From Malania oleifera (Eukaryota; Streptophyta; Magnoliopsida; Santalales; Ximeniaceae), in the NCBI RefSeq assembly GCF_029873635.1, contig NC_080420.1:57075457-57139456 (forward strand): a stretch of DNA of 64,000 nt. Reading direction: 5' to 3'. Shown one piece after another: positions 1 through 11,158 of this stretch. Both the position numbers and the translations under genes were made by a program. Below the pieces are notes generated by a model, which worked only from the letters and a program-made list of their open reading frames with translations, did no database searches and was not told the DNA's origin. Each line of letters opens with the position of its first letter. Position 1 is the first letter of the stretch.

Positions 1-828
1 AATTAGCTTTATAGAGAATTAGAACCGATGGTTTTGGATTACAAGATTCTAGAAAAATATTAGGGTCTTTTAAATGAAGGGTGACCTAGATTTATTTTTG
101 GGAAGGGAGCATGCACATGGCTGGAGTTATTGATTTTTTTTTTTTACCTCCATTTGCCATATCAAAAGGTGGGACCGTGGCCACTTGTTCCACACGGAGA
201 TTATAGAGTCTTGAAAAAATTGGAAGTCTATGCAGTATCAATTGTAGGGTCTCTTTCCAATTGATGTGACCAATCTGTTAGATCTTGCTAGGCTATGCAG
301 GGCTTTATCTTTACTCTTACTAACTCTTACTGACTCATGCTAACTCTCATATTGGTTCATGCTAACTCTCATCTTAATTTTATTTTTCACACATATGTCC
401 ATACACATTTTACATAGGATGTTAACACACACTCTCACCTACATTCATGCACACACTCTTACACATTCATGCACACACTCACACACACTTATGCACGCAC
501 CGGTCTTTACACACATTCATGCACACACCGGCCTTTACACATATTTATACACACACATTGTACATATGTTGTCTACACACTTTGCTCACACACTGATTGC
601 ACACGCTTTTCTAGACACGCTCCTGTGCTACCCACATGAAAGGTAATGCGTGTTGACTTGATGGCCTTGACCAGGCTTAAAACTGGTTGACCCCCTTTGA
701 CCAGTTTATTCTCGAACCGGTTGGGTCCCTTGAATCGGTATGAAACTGGTTTAACTATTTTATCTGGTATGTTATTATTTAAACATTTAATAATTAAAAA
801 TCCAAAAAAAAATTCACAAGGCTCGAAA
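1..828. repeat. Tat/Ogre-like LTR fragment, left piece
   Basis: No gene is visible. The stretch is non-coding, with a poly-T tract near 135 and a CA-rich minisatellite. Its right end is interrupted by the gypsy element that starts at 829, and the text appears to resume at 15106 (both sides are A-rich with short 'aaaattca'-like words). The later pieces of the same host sequence carry 'agggggtgctaatacc', which is typical of Tat/Ogre LTRs, so this piece is assigned by continuity only. The left boundary is outside the window or not recognisable. Confidence 0.4.
415..605. repeat. CA-rich minisatellite
   Basis: Imperfect tandem copies of a word like 'acacattcatgcacacac', about 18-35 bp apart, some with an 'accggtctttac' extension (near 500 and 525). 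The open frame over this stretch (359-646) is a His/Thr-rich by-product of the repeat and is not treated as a gene. Confidence 0.7.
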
Positions 829-1098
829 AGTAGAGACCCGATGAATTATAACAATTAAATAATAAAAGAAAGGAGAGGAAAAGGAAATTTTAAGGGGGCA
901 CACAGTAGGATCTCATCGACGAACACGAAGTGTTTATCGATGAAACGACTTAGTGGGGCCATTGACGGGGACATGTGTCTCGTCGACGAGGAATTACCAA
1001 GAGGGCTATTCCAAGGTCTGAAATTTGTCAATGAAGGTTATGAACTTCCTTCTTGTCCTTATCGACGAAATGACGTATCTCATCAACGAATTCAATGG

Positions 1099-1104
1099 TA
1101 TAAA
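1099..1104 (+). promoter_or_regulatory. TATA-like box in left LTR
   Basis: 'ggtataaatgg' lies directly after the CGTCGACGA-like cluster. The same word is kept in the right LTR at 13198-13203. The position, downstream of repeated palindromes and upstream of a CT-rich leader, fits an LTR core promoter. No transcription start can be read from sequence alone. Confidence 0.4.
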
Positions 1105-1864
1105 TGGTTCAAAATCAAATTTCATCGACCATTTTTACATGCAAACCCTCCTCTCTTTCTCTCACTTCATCCTCCACCCCTTTCTCTCTAAGTTTTTGGG
1201 TCGGTTCTTCGTCGGTTTAATGATTCGAGTCTGCCACGCTACTCTTGGGAAGATTCTCTTCATATCTGCTGCAGGGGATCGTTGATTTGCCCTACTTGGG
1301 AACCGTCCCAAAATTTGGGTAAGTTAGTTAATTTCAGTGTTATTAGATTTTTGGTGTTCTGGACTGAAAATAATATGTTAGGGAGGATAATACTGAGGTT
1401 TCATTGGAAAATATCAATTTCAAGGTGTTACGCTGGGGACCACACAGGTGTCATTTTTGGAGTAATTCATAGGCTTTTTCATAAGTCAGGTAAGAGGATA
1501 AACTAAGTCGGCTTCTTATGAAAATATATTTATTATTTTACAGATTTAAATTCAGGAAAATATGTATATTGTAGAATTATGTTGAAAATAATGATGTTGA
1601 TCAGAAAAATGATTTTCATGTATAATATCATAAATATGATTTTAGAACAGATTTCACGTTCTGAATATTATCCCTTTTGTGTGGCATGAGTAACATTTAC
1701 CATGGAAAATATGATGCTAAAATATTGTGTTTTGTCAGAATATTATGTTTTCAAAATCAGCATGTTACTACTATTTTCAGGAAGGTATTAAAATGATAAG
1801 AGAACTATGTTTAAAAAATGGTATTGAAACAGTACAGAGATTTCAAACTATGTTAAATATATGC

Positions 1865-2035
1865 TAGCGTAAGGGCTGTGATTTTACATGATATGATATG
1901 TTGGCATTCGGGCCGCAGTTCTATATGATATGCCGGCATTAGGGCCGAAATTTCTATGTGATATGCTATGTCGGCATAAGGGCCGCAATTTTCATGTTTT
2001 ACTATGCCGGCGTAAGGGCCGTGGTTTATACTTTA
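1865..2035 (+). repeat. Five-fold short tandem repeat inside LTR
   Basis: Five imperfect units of roughly 35-42 bp, each with a core like 'gccggcataagggccg' followed by a T-rich spacer ending in 'tatgatatg'. The array is shared with the right LTR (about 13950-14115), where many units carry 'gccagc' instead of 'gccggc'. It is therefore part of the LTR design and not a later expansion. Confidence 0.8.
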
Positions 2036-3021
2036 TCATATGCAAAAATACATGAAAACACTATTATAACAAATGTCATGATGAAACAGCTATGTATTAT
2101 TATTTGAGATTTAATATATGTTATCAGAACTTGGTTGGCTTGGTTTAGGCTTTCACGAAGCACGGTATCGTAGCTATATAATCACAATTATGTATATGTT
2201 AGTGCTACCGCTTGCCGTAAGGGGTAGTGGGAGATCAGCAGTCGATGTGGTTTTATGGTAGTGCAGGTGTCCCTCTAGTGTCCGGACTAGGAGGGGCAGA
2301 CCCATCGTACTTACATACTTATGTTGATCTAGCGTGGTCGACCAGCCATTACTAGGTCCCGCCTTCGGGCCGCACAACCTAGTCATGTGGGGATAAAATA
2401 TAACACCACCCAGCTATCCATCCAAGGTGTTATTTTATGTACTGATATGTAATCATATGATGATTTCATGTATGGTAACTCAATATATTATATCATGTCA
2501 TAACAAATTATGTTTTCTCAGATATGATACAGATAGTTTTATCAACTATGATTTATGTACTGTTATATGTGTAACACGAAAATACTCATGTTGTCACACA
2601 CTGATATTAGTTTATTTCCCTTACTGAGATGTGTCTCACCCTAACTATATAAACATTTCAAGAAACCCAGATAGAAGAGTGGATAGACCTCTGCAGCGTT
2701 AAAGTTCGATTGTTTAACCCTGTTAGGAGGGTAAGTCGTTATGCTAGGGTCCGATGGATTTTTGGGTTATGACCCTATGGCACTTTTTGGTCTTTTTGGG
2801 TTGTTTATATGTATATGACAGGTTTGGTAAAACTCTTGTATTGTGTTGGATGGATGATTTGATATGTATATGATTTTACGTTTCCTACTGCTTAGGTATC
2901 AGAGTTGTATTTCAAGTTTATCCCTATTACCCATGGGTCCAGGTTGATTATGTCTTATCAGGTTTATTATTATTTTTTATTGTAAAAAAAATTATGGTGA
3001 AATAGGCAGGTCATTACAGTT

Positions 3022-3033
3022 TGGTATCAGATC
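3022..3033 (+). other. Primer-binding site (initiator tRNA-Met type)
   Basis: 'tggtatcagatc' four bases after the LTR end matches the usual plant primer site 'tggtatcagagc' at 11 of 12 positions. It fixes the plus-strand orientation of the element. Confidence 0.8.
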
Positions 3034-3314
3034 CTAGAGTGCTAGGTTTTGTAGACTTTAGAGTGCAGCGGAAATGATACCAAAGTATAGGAAGGATTTG
3101 AGGTTTTGTTCTGCAGGTTAGAGAAAGGACTTCTGTGGTGGTTTTTATGTTTTTTCCTAGAGTGACGATTTCAATAAAATCATAGTGTCGGGTTGTGTTT
3201 CTAAAGTGTAGGACTAAATCTTGAAATAGGATAAGGATGTCAAGATATGATATTTTAGTTAGGCATGTAAATTATAAGAATAGGGTCTCTGAGCCATGTT
3301 TATTGTCTTTTCAG

Positions 3315-4340
3315 GATGGACCCTGGAGGAGGTAGTGCCCATGTGAGTGGTAGTGAGGGTGCAGGGCCCTTGAGTGCAGGCGGGGCAGATTCAGATGCAA
3401 TAGTAAGCAGTGTAGTTCAACAGGTTATAACTAAGATCGCTAGGAGCTCCAGAGAGCAAGAAGGGCCGTCTTCAGCCCATAGGTGCACGATAGAGAAGTT
3501 TACCAAGATGAATCCTCCGGTATTTTTAGGAGGAGTTGATCCTACAGCCGCTGAGAATTGGATGTAAGAGATCGAGAAAGTTTTGGCGGTATTACAGTGT
3601 ACGGAGGAGCAGAGGGTCCTCTTCACCACCTATAAACTGACAGGGGAGGCTGAGAGGTGGTGGACTGCTGTGAGACTTTCGGAACAACAGAGGATGACAC
3701 CGATAGCTATGACATGGGACCGATTTAAAGAACTATTCTTTGACAAATATTTTCCAACCACTGTCAGGGAAGCTAAAGTGGAAAAGTTCCTGAATTTGAA
3801 GCAGGGACAGCAGTCAGTCTAGTAGTATGCGGCGTAGTTTATAGAGCTATCCCGCTTCGCCCTATATATTGTCTCTGATGAAGTAAAGAAGGCAAGACAG
3901 TTTGAAAGGGGGTTAAGGCAAGGGATATACAAGTAGGTAGTAGTGTTGAAGATGCAGGACTTTGCTGAGTTAGTTGATAGGGCAGCATTGGCCGAGGCTA
4001 GTGAGCGGATGGATATAGAGGAGCAGGAACAGAAGAAGAGATCTACGCCTTCAGGCTTCCAGTAGGGAGCTAGGTAGGGTCAGTGGAGGAGAGGAAACTA
4101 TAGCAGAGGACAGAGGCTGGAGGCTGGAGGTCATGAGTTGCAGACAGTGCAGAATTTTTCTATCTGTCGGACTTGTGGAAAGAGACACTTAGGAGAGTGT
4201 TAAGTGGGAGAGTCGTTTGCTATCGATATGGTAGGCAAGGACATCTGGTGCGAGATTGCCCCACACCACTTGATACCGCTCTTGCTCCCAAATCATACCG
4301 GGGAGGCTATCAGGTGCCCCGTGGAGGCTAGCAGAGGAAT
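3315..4340 (+). pseudogene. gag relic of the Tekay-like element
   Basis: The frame opens at an ATG (3316) with a Gly/Ser-rich leader, then 'FTKMNPPVF' and a retrotransposon gag core ('LTGEAERWW', then 'RFKELFFDKYFP'). A zinc-knuckle-like run with Cys-x2-Cys-x3-His-x3-Cys lies at 4165-4200. The product would be the structural capsid protein. The frame is broken by many stops (near 3565, 3822, 3834, 3935, 4064 and 4200). Most are TAG or TAA where related proteins have Gln, pointing to C-to-T decay of CAG or CAA codons. It is a clear relic and is not expressed as a full protein. Confidence 0.85.
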
Positions 4341-4379
4341 GTAGCTCTAGCGAGGGTCTATGTTTTAATGCCTGGAGAT

Positions 4380-5050
4380 GTTGAGATAGCCGGAAATGTG
4401 GTGATAGATATGATTAACATGCTTTCATTTAAAGTTATTGTATTGTTTAATTTAGGAGTCACACACTTGTTCGTGTCTATGGGGTGCATTAGATTATGTA
4501 GGGGCAGAAACACAGTTGTTTGACACCAAACTGTTAGTAACTACATCAATAAGGTCAGTAGTGAGGTGTAGCAGAGTGCTCTGAGGCTGTCTAGTTGAAA
4601 TTTAAGGGAAAGTCTTGCTAGCTAATTTGATAGTATTGGGCATGCATGGGTTCGATGTAATTTTTGGTATAGACTGGTTGGCAACTAATTATGCCAGTAT
4701 AAACCATCGCTTGAAAGAAGTAATATTTAGCCCTCCGAGAAGACCAGAATTCAGAATCATAGGGTCATGTGTACAATCCCTGCCTCAATTAGTATCAGCC
4801 ATACAGGCGAGGAGACTACTTCTAGATGGTTGTCAAGGGTTCGTGGCTTTGGTAAAGGAAATGTCAGAGAATGAATTGAAACTTGCTAATACACCAGTGT
4901 TGAATTGGGAAAGGCTGAAGAATGTATAGGAAATTAGGAGTTTCTTGGGACTAGCGGGTTATTACCGTTGGTTTGTAGAGGGGTTTTTAGCATTATTAGG
5001 ACCTCTCACGCGTCTGACCATGAAGAATGTTAGGTTTGAATGGGATAAGG
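4380..5050 (+). pseudogene. Protease relic joined to the end of an RT domain (internal deletion)
   Basis: The aspartic-protease motif region is at about 4440-4480, but the catalytic Asp codon reads Asn (4449-4451). The second half ('GFDVIFGIDWL', about 4650) is in another frame. The text then jumps, near 4860-4900, straight to 'VLNWERLKNV' and 'FLGLAGYYRWFVEGF', which belong to the end of the reverse transcriptase and its connection. The RT core with its YxDD motif is absent, so several hundred codons were lost. The piece ends at 5050, where the younger element is inserted. Confidence 0.8.
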
Positions 5051-7590
5051 TGTAATAACCCTAAAAAAGAATTTAAAAATTAATTAATTAAAATTATTAA
5101 TCATTTAATTAGTTAAACATTATTAAATTAATGTACTAAATAAACAAGTAAAAAGAAATAATGAAAAAAATTAAAACTAATTATTAATTAATTAATTAAA
5201 CCTTATTGAATTAATTAAATAAATAAATAAAAAGTAATAGTAAAAAAACTTGAAATAAAGATATATATATATAAGGTTATTATATAATATAAGTTAAAGT
5301 ATATATAATATTAAAATAATACATATTAAATGTAATAGGATGGATTGGATTTCAATTTGAAATCCAATCCATCTTCATCTTTAGTCGTTCTCTGCGTGCT
5401 CTCTCACTTAGTCTCCCACTCTCCGTCATCTCCTTCCGTCTCTGTCTTTCTTTCTCTTAATTTCGTCGGCGTAACGAGCACCGATCAAAAAATAGAAGGT
5501 GCCGATGGATTCCTAACTACGCCACCAACATTTCTACTGGAGCGAATTTGTCGTGGGAGCGGCGTAGGTAAAATTCCTGGGGTAAGGTAACTTTCCCCTA
5601 ATTTCTCAATTTCTTGTTAAATTTTCCGTTAAATCGACGATCAAGCACCACCATAGGGTTCTAGTCGTGATCGTCGTCATTTTAGCGTAGGTAATTTTTC
5701 AATTAGAGTTTTCTAGGCCCCGCTCCAAAGCGATAGTGAGATTTGAAAATTTTGGTAAATTAGTTATATTTAAGGGTATAACCATTTATTTAGAATTTAC
5801 GACCCTTGAAAATATTAAAATAGTATTTTATTTAGGATTAATTTAATAGAATTAGGATTTTTTATTCAAGGTCCGAGTGAGCGCCACGGGTATTTTTTGG
5901 GGTCCCTGTTGGCGTAATTCAAGAAATCAGGTAAGGGGGAAAATATATATTAAACCAAAATTTTTATGAATTTAATGGAAAATGAATTGTATTATATATA
6001 CGTGTATATGTTTTGATATGGGTTTAAAATGTCAACCATTTAAATTGTATTTTTTTCGAATTTAGGGCTGTTTATTAGCTATGTATATGTGAAAATGAAC
6101 CAATGAAAGTGAAAAGTGATTTCTGAGGAATTATGTAAGAAATGAAATGCATTTTCAGCATATAAATGTTAAATTTGGATTGGCCTATTTTATAAGAATA
6201 TGTATGAATTTTACTGTTAAATTGTGTGGCATGAGATTTTGTGCAAATATATGTTAAATGTATGAGATATAGGCTATGTAACTAAGTATTGAAAATAAAA
6301 TATGTTATGGACTATGTTGCTTGTGTATATTAAATGCAACCATATAAATGTAAGATAGCTGAAACACAACCATGTTAGCAGATCTAGCTCGTTTCTACGT
6401 AGACTAACTGATGACAACTAAAAGAAGTTGTAGTAATGACAGCTAAAACGAGTTGTAGACTAACTGACGATGGCTAAAGACTAATTGTAGTATGAAGGAA
6501 ATGAAATAAAAATGTTATACAATGATGATGAAATGACATGGAATGAAATGACAATGTGAATGATGTAACGTTGAAGAATTACGTAAAGTGAAATGCAATG
6601 CAATGTTTAAGCTGTGAACATGAACACATGTGTATAATTGAATAATGACATAAAGAGATAATATATTATGATATTAGAAGTATCTATGTATATAAAACAT
6701 GTTACGGTTGGGCGAGGCAAACTCTTTGCTTGAGGGCTTGCTGAGAAAGGCGAGTGCACTAGTAGCTTCAGATATGGCAGTAGCCGCATGACGCACTAGG
6801 GCAGAGGGAACCTAATTGTGTGGGCGGGTAGATTTCCCTATCCTTAGGGCCTTTGCCGGTAAGCTATTGTTAAAAGGTGTGAGTACGAGATCAATTTAAT
6901 ACTTGAGGGCTTACTGAGTAAGGTGAGTGCTCTGGTATACTTCAGTAGCGACCCTAGGGTTGCCAAATGTATCGCAGCAAAGGGGTGCTACTTGTATGGG
7001 TGGGTAATCACCCTTATCCTTAGGTAATCTCGTAGGTTAAATATCTACATGTGATTGATTAGGTTCAGAGAATGATTTCAGTGTTATGCTAATAATTCAA
7101 AAAATGTTATTAACATGATATTTATATACCTCATATTAGCCACATGCTGTTTTCATATATTGTTTCTTCCCTTACTGGGATGTGTCTCACCCGAATATAA
7201 ATGTATCTTTTTCAAGGATTTACTCGAGATCAAGCTTAGAGAGCTCAAGGTTTTGTAGCATTTTTGGAAAATAGAAAGAAAGGAGGGTATATATTTTTAT
7301 GTTAATTTTTAGATGTATAAATTTTTGTTTTTTTTGTTCTATGTTTTGAGTTTTCTGAGATAGGAATGATTGTGAATACTGGATGTTTTTGGGGATATTT
7401 ATATATGTTGAATACATGAGGATGATTAATTTAGTATGGCTGGTAGATAGGGATAGTAAACTCTGGTATTATGTTTGTGGAGATTATATTTATGTTTTTT
7501 CGTTGTGTATATGATATTAGTATGTGGATGATCAGGTAAATAAATGGATTAGTAGCACTCCAGGCCCACGTAGAGGGTCGAGGCATTACA
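5051..7590 (+). repeat. Left LTR of the LARD-like element
   Basis: 2540 bp. It begins 'tgtaataaccc' and ends 'ggcattaca'. It is AT-rich at the start (poly-A and TTAATTAATT runs). Around 6710-7040 it holds an internal imperfect duplication of about 175 bp, with the shared words 'gagggctt(g/a)ctgag' and 'gggcgggta/gggtgggta'. Confidence 0.9.
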
Positions 7591-8116
7591 GATGGTATCA
7601 GAGGCATGTCCAACCGAAAGTGTGATTAATTTCACATCGCCTAGATATGGAAATGTTAGAGTATTAGGTTAGGAATGATTTATACTAGAGTATAGGATTG
7701 AGTTGCGATAAGGACAGGGATGGGTAGATTAAGATACCGTTAGGAATTCTGAGTTATGTTTTGTAAGCTTGGGGGCAGAAATTCCTTGATGGTCTTTTGC
7801 GTTTTTCTGAAGAAGTAGCTAACTTCCAAAAATCATGGTAAATCCATTGATGGTGATGTTTCCAAGCATAGAAATTAGAACTTGGGATTTGAACTCGATG
7901 GTTGGTTAGTTGATTTCAGAGGTTATGGTATCAGGGGAAACCAGCAAGTACCTCTAGGTAGAGGTGGATCAGCACGAGTACTTGTTGATCCAAACTGAGT
8001 CAGATAATGTCAGGGGCTGCGTATAGGTTTATGATTAAAATAATAATGATTTAATTTGGCTATGGATGGTGGATTAGTAAAAATTCGAGGATGAAATTCT
8101 TTAAAAAAGGGAAGAA
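7591..8116 (+). other. 526-bp interior of the LARD-like element
   Basis: The primer site 'tggtatcagagg' is at 7593-7604 and a polypurine tract 'taaaaaagggaagaa' is at 8102-8116, immediately before the right LTR. Between them no open frame, gag or pol similarity is visible. A run like 'cagcaagtacctctagg' near 7940 is non-coding. The interior keeps just the two signals needed in cis for reverse transcription. Confidence 0.85.
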
Positions 8117-8330
8117 TGTAATAACCCGAAAAAAAAATTAAAAAAATTAATTAATTAAAATTATTAATCATTTAATTAGTTAAACATTATTAAATTAATG
8201 TACCAAATAAAACAAGTAAAAAAGAAATAGTATGAAAAAAAATTAAAACTAATTATTAATTAATTAATTAAACCTTATTGAATTAAATAAATAAATAAAT
8301 AAAAAGTAATAGTAAAAAAAATTGAAATAA

Positions 8331-8367
<37 letters not shown>

Positions 8368-10650
8368 TATTATATAATATAAGTTAAAGTATATATAATA
8401 TTAAAATAATATATAGTAAATGTAATAAGATGGCTTCATCTTCAGCTATTCTCTGCGTACTCTCTCACTCAGTCTCCCACTCTTCGTCATCTCCTTCCGT
8501 CTCCGTCTCTCTTTCTCTTAATTTCGTTGGCCTAACGAGTGCCTATCAAAAAACAAAAAGTGCCGATGGATTCCTAACACCACCTCCAATATTTCTACTA
8601 AAGCGAATTTGTCGTGGGAGCGGCGTAGGCACCATTCCTAAGGTAAGGTAACTTTCCCCTAATTTCTCAATTTCTTGTTAAATTTGTTGTTAAATTGACG
8701 ATCAGGCACCACCATGGGGTCCTAGTCGTGATCGTCGTCATTTTGGTGTAGGTAATTTTTCAATTAGGGTTTTCTAGGCCCCACTTCAAAGCGAGAGTGA
8801 GATTTGAAAATTTTGTTAAATTGGTTATATTTGAGAGTATAACCATTTATTTGGAATTTATGACCCTAGGAAATATTAAAATAGTATTTTATTTAGGGTT
8901 AATTTAATGAAATTAGGATTTTTGATTCAGGATCCAGGTGAGCGTCACAGGTATTTTTCAGGGTCCCTATTAGCGTAATTCAAGAAATCAAGTAAGGGAA
9001 AAAATATATATTAAACCAGAATTTTTATGAAATTAATGAAAAATGAATTATGTTATGTATACGTGTATATGTTTTGGTATGGGTTTAAAATTCCAACCAT
9101 TTAAATTGTATTTTTCTGAGTTTAGGGCTGTTTATTAGCTATGTATATGTGGAAATGAACTAATGAAAGTGAAAAGTGATTTCTGAGAAATTATATAAGA
9201 AATGAAATGTATTTTCAGCATATAAATGTTAAATGTAGGTTGTCCTATTTTATAGGAATATATATAAATTTTACTATTAAATTGTGTAGCATGAGATTCT
9301 GTGCAAATATATGTTAAATGTACGAGATGTAGGCTAAGTAACTACGTATTGAGAATAAAATATGTTATGGACTATGTTGCTTGTGTATACTAAATGCAAC
9401 CATGCAAATGTAAGACAGCTGAAACACAACCATGTTAGCAGATCTAGCACGTTTCTACGTAGACTAACTAATGACAACTAAAAGGAGTTGTAGTAATGAC
9501 AACTAAAACGAGTTGTAGACTAACTGATGATGGCTAAAGACCAGTTGTAGTATGAAGGAAATGAAATAAAAATGTTATGCAATGACAATGAAATGACATG
9601 GTATGAAATGACAATGTGAATGATGTAATGTTGAAGAATTACGTAAAGTGAAATGCAATGCAATGTTTAAGCTGTGAATATGAACAGATGTGTATGATTG
9701 AATAATAACAGAAAGAAATAATGTATTATGATATTAGAAGTATCTATGTATGTAGAACATGTTACGGTTTGGCGAGGTAAACTCTTCACCGGAGGGCTTG
9801 CTGAGAAAAGCGAGTGCACTAGTAGCTTCAGATGTGGCAGTAGCTGTATAACGCACTAGGGCATAGGGAACCTACATGCATGGGCGGGTAGATTTCCCTA
9901 TCCTTAGGGCCTTTTCCGGTAAGCTATTATTGAACGGTGTGAGTACAAGATCAATTTAATACTTGAGGGCTTACTGAATAAGGTGAGAGCCCTGGTATGG
10001 TTCAGTAGCAACCCTAGGTTTGCCAAATGTATCAGAACAGAGGGGTGCTACTTGTATGGGCGGGTAATCACCCCTATCATTGGGTAATCTCGTGGGTTAA
10101 ATCTATGCATGTGATTGATTAGGTTCAGATAATGATTTTAGTGTTATGTTAATGATTCGAAAAATGTTATTAAAATGATATTTATATACCTCATATTAGC
10201 CACATGTTGTTTTAATATATTGTTTCTTCGCTTACTGAGATGTGTCTCACCCGAATATAAATGTATCTTTTTCAGGATTTACTCGAGATCGAGCTAAGAG
10301 AGCTCAAGGTTTTGTAGCATTTTTGGATAATAGAAAGAGAAAAGGGTATATATTTTTATGTTAATTTTTAGATGTATAAATTTATGTTTTTTTTTGTTCT
10401 ATGTTTTGAGTTTTCTGAGATAGGAATGATTGTGAATACTGGATGTTTTTGGGGATATTTATATATGTTTAATACAAGTGGATGATTAATTTATTATGGT
10501 TGGTAAATAGGGATAGTAAACTCTGGTATTATGTTTGTGGAGATTATATTTATGTTTTTCCGCTGTGTATATGATTTTAGCATGTGGATGATTACGTAAA
10601 TAAATGGATTAGTAGCACTCCAGACCCATGTAGAGGGTTAGGGCATTATA
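8117..10650 (+). repeat. Right LTR of the LARD-like element
   Basis: 2534 bp direct repeat of 5051-7590 with scattered substitutions and a much longer AT dinucleotide run (about 8332-8363) than the left copy. A 28-bp segment near 5350-5377 is missing in this copy. The visible divergence suggests the insertion is not recent. Confidence 0.9.
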
Positions 10651-10655
10651 TAAGG

Positions 10656-11158
10656 ATTATGAGCAGAGCTTCTAGGAATTTAAACAGATGCTTGTCACTA
10701 CACCAGTGTTGATCATTCCATCAAAGGGTGATGGTTACATAATTTGCAGTGACGCGTCTTTAAAATGGCTTGGCTGTGTATTGATGCAGCATGGTAGGGT
10801 TGTAGCTTATGCCTCCCGACAATTGAAAGAGTATGAAAAGAACTACCCTATCCACGATCTGGAATTGGCTGCAATGGTGCACGCATTAAAAATTTGGAGA
10901 CATTACTTATATAGTGAAAGATGCGAGATATTCTTCGATCACAAAAGTTTTAAGTATTTCTTCACTCAAAAGGAGCTGAACATGAGACAGAGAAGGTGGT
11001 TAGAACTTATTAAAGATTATGATTGCACTATTAGTTACCACCCAAGGAAAGCAAACATGGTAGCTGATGCTTTGAGCAAAAAATCAGTAGGACTAGCACT
11101 TGCAGCTATAGAGGTTCAGTATTTGATTCAGATGGATCTGAAGAGACTCGGTGTATAA
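10656..11158 (+). pseudogene. RNase H domain relic of the Tekay-like pol
   Basis: It continues the interrupted pol after the nested element; the frame resumes just past the 'taagg' duplication. The open frame 10688-11158 has the Ty3 RNase H layout: '[15 protein letters not shown]' with the first acidic residue, then '[14 protein letters not shown]', '[12 protein letters not shown]' with the catalytic Glu, and '[14 protein letters not shown]' with the last Asp. This domain would degrade the RNA strand of the RNA-DNA hybrid. One stop lies upstream (near 10673), and the frame ends in TAA at 11156. Confidence 0.85.

Larger units (their letters stand above)
829..3018 (+). repeat. Left LTR of the Tekay-like element
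   Basis: About 2.19 kb, a clear direct repeat of 12916-15105. It starts at '(ag)tagagaccc' where the right copy has 'tgtagagaccc', and it ends in 'cattaca' just before the primer-binding site. The 5' part has several CGTCGACGA-like palindromes, followed by a TATA-like box. The middle has five imperfect short repeats (1865-2035). Confidence 0.9.
5051..10650 (+). mobile_element. Non-autonomous LTR element with giant LTRs (LARD-like) nested in the gypsy element
   Basis: Two direct repeats of about 2.54 kb (5051-7590 and 8117-10650) enclose only 526 bp. A perfect 5-bp target-site duplication 'taagg' is seen at 5046-5050 and 10651-10655. The left LTR begins TG and ends CA; the right copy ends TA by mutation. 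A tRNA-Met primer site follows the left LTR and a purine tract precedes the right one. The interior has no coding frame. The bases before the right LTR ('gaggatgaaattc', then a purine run) resemble the matching bases of the host Tekay-like element, so it probably derives from, or is mobilised by, that group. Confidence 0.92.

Noticed and set aside
359..646. Open frame rich in His, Thr and Leu
   Set aside because: It is a direct translation of a CA-rich minisatellite and has no domain, splice context or coding composition.
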